From WTFY01 sp965203725 (GTDB taxonomy: Bacteria > Pseudomonadota > Gammaproteobacteria > UBA4575): a stretch of DNA of 64,000 bases. Below, one piece after another: positions 9,241-17,457 of the stretch. The notes under the pieces were generated by a model. It was given only the letters and a program-made list of their open reading frames with translations. It was not told where the DNA came from and searched no databases. Where the stretch lies: the NCBI GenBank assembly GCA_965203725.1, contig CBDBDH010000002.1, positions 310,001 through 374,000 of the forward strand, in the 5' to 3' direction. The translations under genes were made by a program, and so were the position numbers. How positions within the stretch are numbered: position 1 is the stretch's first letter; every line of letters begins with the position of its first letter.

Positions 9241-9423
9241 TATATTTCAGCCTCCAAAACAGCCGACCATTTGAAAGTCAGTGTACGACTGATTGAAATT
9301 CAATATACGACTATTTGAAAGTATTCATTTGGCCGATTGCAGCCCAGCAACAGCCTGCCACTGCCCAGAACCCCCTGGACCTGACTTGTATAGCTTGGGA
9401 CCAAGGCGGCCAACCCGCGCTGT

Positions 9424-10683
9424 CTAGCGTGGTGGCAGCATCGGCTGCAGATGCCCGAGGTAGCTGTCCAGTACACGAGCCTTGCGCCGCACAAATTGCT
9501 GGGCATTTCCCCCGTACCGGTTTCGCACTTCTGCATTGTCCAGCAGCTGCGTAAGTTGAAGTCCCAGATCCTGGTTGTCAGAAACCTGGATAATCGCCTC
9601 TGCTTCTTTCAGTTCTTTTGTCTCCAATGCGAAGTTATCGGTATGAGGTCCCACAACCGTACACTTGCCAAAACCTGCCGGCTCCAGGATGTTGTGACCT
9701 CCACGAGAGATCAGTGAACCGCCCACAAATACCAGGCTGGCCTCACTGAAAAACCCGTCCAGTTGGCCGAGGGTGTCGACGATGTAGATGTCGGTCTGCT
9801 CTGTAGCCCCGTCCTGTTGGCTGTGCAAAGCCACCGTCCAGTTTTCTTGCTGCAACTGATGGCACAGGGTTTTGCTGCGCTCAGGGTACCTTGGCGCGAT
9901 CACCAGCCGATGGTTTCGTTCTCGCAGGAGCGGCAGGTGTTGTGCCAGCTGCAGTTCCTCGTTTTCGTGTGTGGAGACCGCCAGTAAAAAAGGGTATTTG
10001 ATGGCAATTTGGCGGCGGGATTGATCAACCCGGGCGGCGGCATATTTGAGATTGCCGACCACATGCGTCGTACGAGGTTCGGCTCCGAGTTCCAGAAATC
10101 TCAGGTGATCGTCGTCGGAGCGTGCCAGAACCAAGCTCAGGTTTCTCAGCGTGGCCTGCTGTTCGTTCTTGAAGTACCTGCTGGCCCGCAGTGTCTTCTC
10201 TGTCAGCCTCCCGTTGACAATGGCAATATCGATCCCTTTTTTCGCCGCCTGATAAAACAGCGTTGGCCAGATTTCGGTTTCCAGGACCAGTACGCAGGCT
10301 GGACCCACACGCCTCAATAGCCGGTGGACCGCAAACGGGTAGTCGAGCGGCATGTATACATGCGTGACTCTTTCATCCGCCTGTTTGGATGCCAGTTTTG
10401 CTGCAGTGGGTGTGTTGGTGGAGAGTATCAGGTGGTAGTCAGGATACTGGTCATGCAGTCTGAGGATCAGAGGCTTGGCGGCATTGAACTCGCCCACCGA
10501 GGCGCAATGGATCAGGATAGAGGGGGCCTGTACGGGCGGGTAGCCGAAGCCGAAGCGCTGCTGGAAGTAACGCCAGCCTCCATCTTTCACAGCCCGGTAC
10601 ACCGTGTAGATGACCGCTACAGGAGCCAGCAGGAGTATCAGCGCCCTGTATCGCAGGGAGGTGCGATGAAGCGGTTTCGACAT
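9424..10683 (-). CDS. waaA: 3-deoxy-D-manno-octulosonic acid transferase (Kdo transferase)
   Basis: 419 residues, the usual WaaA length. An N-terminal membrane anchor (residues about 12-28) is followed by WRYFQQRFG and IHCASVGEFNAAKPL, the Kdo-transferase acceptor-domain signature with its catalytic Glu. Later LVLETEIWPTLF and FVGGSLISRGGHNILEPAGFG match the CMP-Kdo-binding half. It adds Kdo to the lipid A precursor on the inner-membrane inner face. The ATG lies four bases downstream of the stop of the TolC-family gene, so the two probably share a transcript. Confidence 0.95.
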   Translation of the reverse strand: MSKPLHRTSLRYRALILLLAPVAVIYTVYRAVKDGGWRYFQQRFGFGYPPVQAPSILIHCASVGEFNAAKPLILRLHDQYPDYHLILSTNTPTAAKLASKQADERVTHVYMPLDYPFAVHRLLRRVGPACVLVLETEIWPTLFYQAAKKGIDIAIVNGRLTEKTLRASRYFKNEQQATLRNLSLVLARSDDDHLRFLELGAEPRTTHVVGNLKYAAARVDQSRRQIAIKYPFLLAVSTHENEELQLAQHLPLLRERNHRLVIAPRYPERSKTLCHQLQQENWTVALHSQQDGATEQTDIYIVDTLGQLDGFFSEASLVFVGGSLISRGGHNILEPAGFGKCTVVGPHTDNFALETKELKEAEAIIQVSDNQDLGLQLTQLLDNAEVRNRYGGNAQQFVRRKARVLDSYLGHLQPMLPPR

Positions 10684-10687
10684 CTGG

Positions 10688-12022
10688 CTAATTTAGCCAA
10701 TCATCAATCTTGAGTAAATCATCGACGGAAAGGGTTCCCGTGGCCTGCTTGAGCTTTAGCGTATGCAACAGGTAGTCATAACGTGCGCGTGCATGATCCC
10801 GCTTGGCACGAAAAGTATCCTGCACGGCGAGCAGCACATCCACCGAAGTGCGTGTGCCTGCCTGAAAGCCAGCCTCTGCCGCCCGGGCGGCAGCCTCATT
10901 GGATTCCACGGCCGTGGTCAGGGCCTTGACACGACTGATTCCGGAAATCACGTTCAGGTAAGCATCGCGCACATCCTGAATAGTCTGGCGACGGACCTTC
11001 TCATACTCACTTTGGGCAAGTGCGGCATTGTGGCGAGCCTGCTTCGTGCCGTAATACGTCCTGCCCCCTTGGAAGATTGGCATGCTGAGTTCAAGGCCCA
11101 ACTCCGTGTCTTCCATTTCCCGAGGGCCGGAAATCCCGCCGGTGTCGGCATGGGAGTACGAGCCCACCAGATCGAGTGTCGGGTGGTGGCGTGATTGCTG
11201 TAACTTGATCTCCTGGCGGGCAATCCTGCTTGCATGTTCGCTCGACAGCAATGCCAGGTTCTGCTGCAGGCCTTTGGTGATCCAGTCCTCGGTGTTGTTC
11301 GGGACCGGTGCAACCAGCTCCATGCGGTCAGACAAGGGGAACAGGTTGTCCAGACGTTGTGCAACGATCACCTCCAGTGCTGCTTTGGAGATTTCCAGCG
11401 CATTCAGTGCCTCGATTTCCTTGACCGCGGCAAGATCATAGGAAGCCTGGGCCTCATGTACGTCCGTGATCGCAATGATGCCCACATGAAAATGCTGTTT
11501 GGCCTGCTTCAACTGACGGCCGATGGCCTTTTTCTCCGCTTTTTGAAAGGTGACCGCATCCTGTGCAGCGAGCACATCGAAGTAGGCGTCGGCTGTGCGC
11601 ACGATCAGGTCCTGGTGCGCTGCATCCAGGTCGACCCTGGCCTTGTCGACGGAGTTTTGTGCCTGGCGGAACTGCACATAGAAGTCCCGGTGGTACAGTA
11701 CCTGGCTGAGATTCAGGCTGTAGCCGTGTGAGTTGAAATCCACCGTTCTGCCGGGGAACCCAAAGGTTTGCCCCCGGGTTTCCTGGCGGACATCGGCTGT
11801 ATTGGCCTTCAGGGTGGCCTGAGGCAGCAGGTTGGCACGGGCAATCGGTTTTTTCTGGGTCTCTGCGCCGTACCTGGATTCTGCGATCTGGATATCGGCA
11901 TCATGCTGCTTGGCCAGGGCATACACGTCCATCAGGCCCTTTGCGGAGGCAGGCACAGGGACAGCCATCCACAGCGTGGCAAGCAGCAGCATGGAATAGT
12001 GGGGCAGGGCACTCAGGCGCAT
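10688..12022 (-). CDS. tolC: TolC family outer-membrane channel protein
   Basis: About 444 residues from the ATG at 12022; the frame is open to 12094, but the signal peptide begins at 12022 (MRLSALPHYSMLLLATLWM, cleavage near ASA-KG). The mature part shows two OEP repeats with long coiled-coil helices, including LSQVLYHRDFYVQFRQ and ELSMPIFQGGRTYYGTKQAR, and LAVQDTFRAKRDHARARYD near the C-terminus. It is the outer-membrane exit duct for tripartite efflux or type I secretion. It lies downstream of pcm and a rhodanese gene, an order seen in several gammaproteobacteria. Confidence 0.9.
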   Translation of the reverse strand: MRLSALPHYSMLLLATLWMAVPVPASAKGLMDVYALAKQHDADIQIAESRYGAETQKKPIARANLLPQATLKANTADVRQETRGQTFGFPGRTVDFNSHGYSLNLSQVLYHRDFYVQFRQAQNSVDKARVDLDAAHQDLIVRTADAYFDVLAAQDAVTFQKAEKKAIGRQLKQAKQHFHVGIIAITDVHEAQASYDLAAVKEIEALNALEISKAALEVIVAQRLDNLFPLSDRMELVAPVPNNTEDWITKGLQQNLALLSSEHASRIARQEIKLQQSRHHPTLDLVGSYSHADTGGISGPREMEDTELGLELSMPIFQGGRTYYGTKQARHNAALAQSEYEKVRRQTIQDVRDAYLNVISGISRVKALTTAVESNEAAARAAEAGFQAGTRTSVDVLLAVQDTFRAKRDHARARYDYLLHTLKLKQATGTLSVDDLLKIDDWLN

Positions 12023-12050
12023 AACGTATGCAAAGCTCTGTACCGCCGGA

Positions 12051-12374
12051 TCAGTACACGGGCATGGACGGGTCGACTTCCTTGGCCCATCCATCCATTC
12101 CGGTGGAAAGGTTGATCACCTTGGTAAAATTGTGCTTGACCAGAAAACCGGCAACTGCACGGCTGCGTATGCCGTGGTGACAGATGACGACAATTTCCCG
12201 GTCAGGGTCAAGGTCGTGCAGCAGACCCGGAATCTGCCTCATGGGGACCAGTGTCGTTTTGGGAAGGTGGCAGCGTTCATATTCCCAGGGTTCCCTGACA
12301 TCCAGAAGCACCGGCTCGGGGTCGGCCAGTTCCAGATGATCCTTCAGCTCACGCGGGCTGTATTCCGCAAACAT
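12051..12374 (-). CDS. Rhodanese-like domain protein
   Basis: 107 residues from the ATG at 12374. A single rhodanese domain runs from VLLDVREPWEYERCHLP to GMDGWAKEVDPSMPVY. The active-site loop is CHHGIRS with the catalytic Cys present, so sulfur transfer is plausible. The start overlaps the pcm stop (TGATG), which implies coupled translation. No signal peptide was seen, so it is cytoplasmic. Substrate unknown. Confidence 0.88.
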   Translation of the reverse strand: MFAEYSPRELKDHLELADPEPVLLDVREPWEYERCHLPKTTLVPMRQIPGLLHDLDPDREIVVICHHGIRSRAVAGFLVKHNFTKVINLSTGMDGWAKEVDPSMPVY

Positions 12375-13024
12375 CACAGCTGGAAGGCCCTGGACTCCTC
12401 AAGGCCGACCAAGGGAGGCAGGTTGGTTTCGAACAGGGTGGTGCAATGCAGCCCCTGCCGGTCCACCCGGGTCAGCAGTTGTGCCTGCATGACCGGGGCC
12501 TCTCCCGTGACCACAAACATCCGTCCACCCGTGGCCAGCCGACTTTCAAAGCTATCCCGGTACACGGGTATGGAGGCGGTCACGGCGATCACATCGTACT
12601 GCTTGTCTGCACATTCACTGATGGCATCGCCGTGAACAAGGCTGACATTTTCAATCTCCAGGTTTTCCAAGGTGCTTTGAGCCCTCATCAACAGGTCTTC
12701 AAACCACTCGATGGTGTCCACGTGGGCGCCCAGTTTGGCAAGACAGGCAGTCACGAACCCACTGCCTGTCCCGATTTCGAGGACCCTGTCGCCCGGCTTG
12801 ACCTGCAAAGCCTGAAGCATGCGCGCCTCGACTTTCGGGGCCATCATGCATTGCCCGCACGAAAGTGGAATCTCCAGGTCGGAAAATGCCAGGTTACGAT
12901 ACTGGTCAGGAACGAACAGTTCACGGGGGGTCTGCCTGACCACTTCCAGCACACCCGTATCCAGAACGTCCCAGGGACGTATCTGCTGCTCGATCATGTT
13001 AAATCTGGCTTGTTCGATATCCAC
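12374..13024 (-). CDS. pcm: Protein-L-isoaspartate O-methyltransferase family protein
   Basis: 216 residues starting with GTG at 13024, preceded by an AGGA-type ribosome-binding site. SAM motif I reads VLEIGTGSGFVTACLAKLG, followed by VDTIEW. The family's substrate-recognition segment appears as LEIPLSCGQCMMAPKVEA; the usual I/G-GxxISxP context is altered, as in the subfamily located next to tolC. It may repair isoaspartyl residues or be a divergent member with another target. It heads the operon pcm-rhodanese-tolC-waaA and is divergent from waaF. Confidence 0.82.
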   Translation of the reverse strand: MDIEQARFNMIEQQIRPWDVLDTGVLEVVRQTPRELFVPDQYRNLAFSDLEIPLSCGQCMMAPKVEARMLQALQVKPGDRVLEIGTGSGFVTACLAKLGAHVDTIEWFEDLLMRAQSTLENLEIENVSLVHGDAISECADKQYDVIAVTASIPVYRDSFESRLATGGRMFVVTGEAPVMQAQLLTRVDRQGLHCTTLFETNLPPLVGLEESRAFQL

Positions 13025-13094
13025 GGTCCTACTTATACTCTGATTCGTATATTCTTCGGCAGGCGTTTGTAAACTATATCAACATCATCCGTGC

Positions 13095-14204
13095 GTGAAC
13101 TACAGGCCTGCCGATGCACGGCAATATACTGGAAAAACAAGCAGGTTTCATGAATCCGGTGCAGTACCGCAAATACTCTTGAACGCGAGGAAAATTCTGG
13201 TCATCGGCCCAGCCTGGGTGGGCGACATGGTGATGGTGCAGAGCCTGTTCATGGCTCTAAAGCACCAAAACCCGGACAATGTCATTGATGTGGCTGCACC
13301 GCCCTGGTCCGCCCCGGTGCTCGCACGCATGTCCGAGGTCAGCGATATTATCGAGGTCGATATAGGCCACGGAGAGCTTGGCCTGCTCAAGCGCAGGCGT
13401 ATCGGTCGGGCGTTGCGTGACCGATACGACCAGTCCATCGTTTTGCCGAGGTCCTTCAAGTCCGCGCTGATCCCTTACTTTGCCGGCATCCCGCAGCGAA
13501 CCGCCTACCGCGGAGAGATGCGTTACGGGGTCATCAACGATATGCGGATACTCGATACGGAGGTCACGTACAAGGCCGTGGAACGGTATGTGAATCTGGG
13601 CGCTGACCCGTCACAGTCGCACCATCCCCCCGAGATCCGTTTTCCCAGGCTGCGGGTGCATGAAGGCAAGCGCCGCAAGGCGGCCGCCCGGCTCGGGATC
13701 AGCGAAGCGGCGCCTAGCATCGCATTGATGCCCGGGGCCGAATTCGGACCCTCCAAACGCTGGCCAGCCGAATATTTTGGCAAGCTGGCCAAGCGCTTCA
13801 GGCAGGAGGGGTTTGAGGTCTACGTGTTCGGCTCTTCCAAGGATCATGATATCGGGCAGGAGGTGGTCAATGCATCGAACGGAAGCGCCAAAAACCTATG
13901 CGGACAGACCAGCCTGGAGGAGGTGGTCGACCTGCTCTCGCTGGCAAGCGTTGCCATCACCAACGATTCGGGTCTGATGCATATCGCCAGCGCGGTCGGT
14001 CGCCCGGTGGTGGCCATCTACGGCTCCATCACACCCGAGTACACGCCGCCGCTGTCCAGTATCGCACGGACCCAGTACCTGGACCTGGTGTGCAGTCCCT
14101 GCTGGGAAAAGCAGTGTCCTTACGGGCACTACAATTGCCTGCGCGATCTCAGCGTGCAGCGGGTGTACGCGAGTGCCCGGGAATTGCTGGAGGCGGCGGC
14201 CTAG
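13095..14204 (+). CDS. waaF: ADP-heptose:LPS heptosyltransferase II
   Basis: 369 residues from a GTG at 13095. The family start (KILVIGPAWVGDMVMVQSLF) appears only at residue 33, so the true start may be a later non-ATG codon such as the TTG at 13179. The GPAWVGDMVM signature, LMPGAEFGPSKRWP, the TNDSGLMHIASAVGRPVVA nucleotide-binding segment and a C-terminal CSPCWEKQCPYGHYNCL region identify WaaF. It adds the second heptose to the inner core. Its stop codon shares the CTAG palindrome with the stop of the opposing radical SAM gene. Confidence 0.92.
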   Translation: MNYRPADARQYTGKTSRFHESGAVPQILLNARKILVIGPAWVGDMVMVQSLFMALKHQNPDNVIDVAAPPWSAPVLARMSEVSDIIEVDIGHGELGLLKRRRIGRALRDRYDQSIVLPRSFKSALIPYFAGIPQRTAYRGEMRYGVINDMRILDTEVTYKAVERYVNLGADPSQSHHPPEIRFPRLRVHEGKRRKAAARLGISEAAPSIALMPGAEFGPSKRWPAEYFGKLAKRFRQEGFEVYVFGSSKDHDIGQEVVNASNGSAKNLCGQTSLEEVVDLLSLASVAITNDSGLMHIASAVGRPVVAIYGSITPEYTPPLSSIARTQYLDLVCSPCWEKQCPYGHYNCLRDLSVQRVYASARELLEAAA

Positions 14205-15592
14205 AGAAAGTAATCTGCCCGGTCAAAGTTCGAGTCGAGCTGCTCCAGCTTTTCCGGGTGGTTGATCAGGTCCTCGATGAACCAGTTGGCGTGGTTGTAC
14301 AGGCAGGTCACGTCCTTGCACTCCTCGGTGGCATCGAACGTCTCGATCAGCCGCAGGGTATTCCTCTGTGCATCAAGCAGGCTGTCCGGCGTGGCATAGG
14401 CATGCTTGCCCCCGATCAACGCCTGGGGAACGTGACGGTACACCGGGCAGTTGAAGATGCCGAGCGGACTGACTACCTGCCTGAAGTACTGCATGTGGCA
14501 ATTGTGGGGCTGTTGGCTGTAGTTCATGTACGTACCGTTTTCCAGCACCCTCAGGTTGGTGCTTTCCACCACGGCAAAGTTTTCATCTTCCAGTTTTTGA
14601 GCCTCGTGGATGGCATTGCGGATCTTGGCCATCGTCGAGGCCACATGTTCTCGCCCCTTCTCGATGCCGACCACTTCGGCATTGTTCAGCTCGGAACGCG
14701 TGAGAAACGGCTTGTAGGAGATGTAGTCGAACCGGTGCTGCTTGGCCAGTTGCGCCGCAGCCACCATCTCATCGACGTTCTCGATGATCCCGGTATCGTT
14801 GGTCTCGCAGTCCTGCCACACGATGATGTAGCTGAACCCGATCATGAGGTCAGGGTTCAGTTCCTTGATGGGCGGTATGTGCTCACAGATCCACTCCAGC
14901 GTGCACTTTTTGCTGCCCGGCTTGTGCATGGCGCGGAAGGTTTCATTGGTGCCGGAGTCCAGTGAAAGCCGCACCCAGTCGCGCTTTTGCAATACGTCGG
15001 CGACTGCCTGGATTTTTTTCATCATGCTGCCGTTGGTGACCACACCGATCTGTACATCCATGGCCTTCAGGTGACGCACGACATCCTCGAATCCCTTGTA
15101 GGCCGTGGGTTCACCGCCGCCAATGATGATCACGGAACGCAATCCATGGTTCACCAGCTGGGTCAGGGAATCCTTGAGCAGTTCATGCTCGTAGTTGATG
15201 TTCTTGTTCAGGATGTCCATGTCCACGCAATGATCGCAGCGGTAGTTGCAGGCGGTGGTCACATCCAGGTTGATGGACACCGGTGCATGTCGGGGTGCAG
15301 TTTCCAGTGCCTGCTCGAAGGTCATGGCATCCGCCGCATAGCCCTCTCGCCACTGTACCTGCCAGCGCACGTACTCTTTCAGGTTTTCCAGTACCTCGGG
15401 CTGGCGGAGTTTGCCCATGAAGTCATGCAGGGGTGAAAGTTCTGTCTGTTTCTCAACCCGGTGTTCCGCGGTTTTTACGTGCAGGGGTTGCGCGACAGCA
15501 CCCGGGTTCGACCGCTGGCCGAATTTGCTGTAGTTGATCAACGGCGAAACCTTGATCAGCACCTCGCCGCTTTCAGAATGTATTTTTTCCAT
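14201..15592 (-). CDS. Radical SAM protein with extra C-terminal cysteines
   Basis: 463 residues from the ATG at 15592, eight bases after the upstream gene. The radical SAM cluster motif is CNYRCDHC (CxxxCxxC), preceded by INLDVTTA. The downstream motif IIIGGGEPTAYKGF is the usual GGEP SAM-binding element. The C-terminal part has further Cys in NCHMQYF, FNCPVYRH and ECKDVTCLYNH, which looks like a SPASM/twitch-type auxiliary Fe-S domain. No leader peptide gene for a RiPP was found beside it. With the Gfo/Idh oxidoreductase it forms a two-gene unit in LPS context, so modification of a sugar or core precursor is one possibility. The exact reaction is unknown. Confidence 0.8.
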   Translation of the reverse strand: MEKIHSESGEVLIKVSPLINYSKFGQRSNPGAVAQPLHVKTAEHRVEKQTELSPLHDFMGKLRQPEVLENLKEYVRWQVQWREGYAADAMTFEQALETAPRHAPVSINLDVTTACNYRCDHCVDMDILNKNINYEHELLKDSLTQLVNHGLRSVIIIGGGEPTAYKGFEDVVRHLKAMDVQIGVVTNGSMMKKIQAVADVLQKRDWVRLSLDSGTNETFRAMHKPGSKKCTLEWICEHIPPIKELNPDLMIGFSYIIVWQDCETNDTGIIENVDEMVAAAQLAKQHRFDYISYKPFLTRSELNNAEVVGIEKGREHVASTMAKIRNAIHEAQKLEDENFAVVESTNLRVLENGTYMNYSQQPHNCHMQYFRQVVSPLGIFNCPVYRHVPQALIGGKHAYATPDSLLDAQRNTLRLIETFDATEECKDVTCLYNHANWFIEDLINHPEKLEQLDSNFDRADYFL

Positions 15593-15600
15593 GGGCTTGG

Positions 15601-16575
15601 TTATGCGTCCATCGCCAGATAAATTTGCAACAAGTGCTCCATCCCGTCGACCAGTGCAGTCTCGTCCACACCGCATCCGGAATATATGGAGCCCAGAAAG
15701 TTCTTCACCGAGCACGTCAGCGGGTCCACGATCGGTACCTGTTTGCCGGAAGACCGCAATGATATCAGGTAATCCGGGAGTTCGACATGTCGGTCGACGC
15801 GTTGCTGGTTGAGGGCATAGGCCGCAGGCTTTGGTAGGACATCCGTCGAACTCAAGGCCAAAGAAACCGTGCAGTCCCCCGTGGCATGCAGATAGTCAAA
15901 CCGGATCCGAAGGTCCTGGTCCGGATTGTCGCCTGGGGTGTCGCAGCGGAGTTCCTGGATGCGCCCGGCACCGAACACCGCATACAGCATGCTGAGGGCA
16001 TGGGGCACGGCATCAATGATCATCTGCTTTCCCGTACTCTGCGGGGAGAGCCACATGGAGAAGGTTTCGATGGACTGGGGCGCCGGGTCCTGCCGGGGAT
16101 GCAGCGCATAAAAGCCGGGCAGCGTGTAGACCCATTGCGTGTTCAGTTGCAGGCAGGCGTTGCGCCCGCGGGCACGCCGGACCAGGCGCAGGGTGTCGTT
16201 GACAAGGTTCTGTGCACACTCGGGCGTTCGGATTCCCTGTTCGGGCCACCACAGCGGTTTTTCGCAAAATATGTGGCAGCCGGCATCCATGGCCGCTTCC
16301 AGGTATGGATAGTGTGTAGTGGACGGAGAGCAGATCGCCACGATGTCAACCGGTGCAGCTTCCAGGAGTTCTTCGATCCCGGCAAAGGCCCTGCAGCTGA
16401 TGCCGTGCTCTTTTTGCAGGTGATCTGCAGCAGCGGTGGCGGATTGGAGGGAACTGCTGACCACGGCACGGATGTTGCAACCCAGCTGGTGAAAGGCCCT
16501 TGCTATGTAGGGGCCCGTGCCCTGCAGGCTTCGGGCGGGTCCCACCACGGCGATATTGAAGGGCATTGCATCCAT
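15601..16575 (-). CDS. Gfo/Idh/MocA family oxidoreductase
   Basis: About 324 residues from the ATG at 16575; a second ATG three codons later is possible. The N-terminal Rossmann motif reads FNIAVVGPARSLQGTGPYIA, which is unusual because the canonical GxGxxG is relaxed. The family motif CEKPLWWPEQ, with the EKP that positions the nicotinamide, is present near residue 119. Such enzymes oxidise or reduce sugars or cyclitols with NAD(P). It is followed after eight bases by the radical SAM gene, which suggests consecutive steps of one pathway. Confidence 0.85.
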   Translation of the reverse strand: MDAMPFNIAVVGPARSLQGTGPYIARAFHQLGCNIRAVVSSSLQSATAAADHLQKEHGISCRAFAGIEELLEAAPVDIVAICSPSTTHYPYLEAAMDAGCHIFCEKPLWWPEQGIRTPECAQNLVNDTLRLVRRARGRNACLQLNTQWVYTLPGFYALHPRQDPAPQSIETFSMWLSPQSTGKQMIIDAVPHALSMLYAVFGAGRIQELRCDTPGDNPDQDLRIRFDYLHATGDCTVSLALSSTDVLPKPAAYALNQQRVDRHVELPDYLISLRSSGKQVPIVDPLTCSVKNFLGSIYSGCGVDETALVDGMEHLLQIYLAMDA

Positions 16576-16641
16576 TACACTCAGGTTACTGGACAACAGC
16601 GTACTGACAGCAGCCTGTTGGAGCAAGTGAATGTATAGATT

Positions 16642-16658
16642 CAGTACCTATGGTACTG
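16642..16658. repeat. Short perfect inverted repeat beside the IS remnant
   Basis: CAGTACC-TAT-GGTACTG, 7-bp arms with a 3-bp spacer. It lies just beyond the stop of the transposase remnant and upstream of the Gfo/Idh gene. It may be part of an insertion-sequence end or a small hairpin; function unknown. Confidence 0.4.
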
Positions 16659-16663
16659 GTGGA

Positions 16664-16777
16664 TCAGGTGGCCTCCAGTTGGGCAAGGTACTTACTCGGA
16701 GTTCGATAGTTGAGTGCAGCATGCGGGCGCTGACTAGTTGCAGAAAAACTTGATGTGGGCACTGTAGTTGGCGCGTT
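16664..16777 (-). pseudogene. Insertion-sequence transposase C-terminal remnant (IS3/rve type)
   Basis: The minus strand reads SQRPHAALNYRTPSKYLAQ then LEAT and a stop. The RPHAALNYRTP segment is the characteristic end of DDE (rve) transposases of the IS3/IS481 group. Only about 35 codons remain before an in-frame stop upstream, so the element is dead. It marks the left edge of the AT-rich island carrying the toxin-antitoxin-chaperone genes. Confidence 0.65.
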
Positions 16778-16813
16778 CTACCCGGAAGCTCTTGTATGAT
16801 CGAATGCAAAGAG

Positions 16814-16840
16814 ATTTAACGGGCATGTTTGGGTCTCCTG
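16814..16840. repeat. Left copy of an imperfect direct repeat bracketing the TAC island
   Basis: Matches 18639-18665 at 22 of 27 positions in the same orientation. All five differences are transitions. Shared core: GCATGTT then GGG then CTCCTG. On the minus strand each copy looks like a ribosome-binding site followed by ATG. The two copies enclose the toxin, antitoxin and chaperone genes. Confidence 0.5.
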
Positions 16841-17109
16841 TTCCAGTAGCACTGCTTGGTTCACTGGGGGATACCCGTTCCTGCACTCCTCACTCAGAAC
16901 CCATTCTCATAAGTACTGAAAAGGAGTTATCAGAACCATACCATGATACCATTTCAATCTAATTTACTCGGAGCCTTATGCGTCATGATTTGCTCCTGAT
17001 TTCTGGCACCTCCAGTACATGGATGAGCTATGGCTTGGTTATCGACGAGCTATATACCCATATAGGAACATGTGAAATTTGTCGATAAACTAACCTTAAT
17101 GGTTGAAAA
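16841..17109. promoter_or_regulatory. AT-rich leader of the TAC operon
   Basis: No credible gene was seen here. Two inverted repeats near the toxin start are candidate operators. The first is CTATAT-ACCC-ATATAG at 17050-17065. The second is AACC-TTAAT-GGTT at 17092-17104, directly before the toxin start; it resembles the spaced AACC/GGTT palindrome known for MqsA operators. An ATG at 17099 opens only a four-codon frame that ends inside the toxin's TTG start region. Confidence 0.45.
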
Positions 17110-17451
17110 TTGAGCAAAAAGACCCCAAAATATAGTCTGAATGACATAAAAGCGGCTGTGGAAACAGGTAAAATAAGCTTCAGTACGACAGGCCACGAAA
17201 ACGTCCAAAGAGATGCACTAACTCTCGGTTATGATTATGAAGAGGTCAGGAAATGCATCCTATCACTGTCAGAAGATGACTATATAAACACCCAAGAATA
17301 TGAAGAGGGTAAATTCAAGCTTTTCTGCGATGAATATCTACTCTCATATCACAACCCTTCCAGCCATACCGATGATGATCTGTATATAAAAATCAGATAC
17401 ACATCTACATGGTTATTCATCATGTCATTTCATCTACAAAGAATCGGATAG
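17110..17451 (+). CDS. mqsR: MqsR-like toxin (mRNA interferase) of a TAC module
   Basis: 113 residues from a TTG at 17110, close to the E. coli MqsR length of 98. Shared features: an N-terminal TPKYSLNDIKAAVETGK segment, a central LGYDYEEVRKCILSLSEDD like the LGLDF...LSESD region of MqsR, and a C-terminal LYIKIRYTSTWLFIMSF strand pair. MqsR is a RelE/YoeB-fold ribonuclease cutting mRNA at GCU. The weak TTG start may limit toxin output. It is followed after six bases by the antitoxin gene, in the toxin-first order typical of mqsRA. Codon use is AT-rich compared with the neighbours, suggesting horizontal transfer. Confidence 0.82.
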   Translation: MSKKTPKYSLNDIKAAVETGKISFSTTGHENVQRDALTLGYDYEEVRKCILSLSEDDYINTQEYEEGKFKLFCDEYLLSYHNPSSHTDDDLYIKIRYTSTWLFIMSFHLQRIG

Positions 17452-17457
17452 CAAAAA

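Noticed and set aside
16768..16962. A 64-codon plus-strand frame before the TAC leader
   Set aside because: No ribosome-binding site or family; it overlaps the direct repeat and likely arises by chance.
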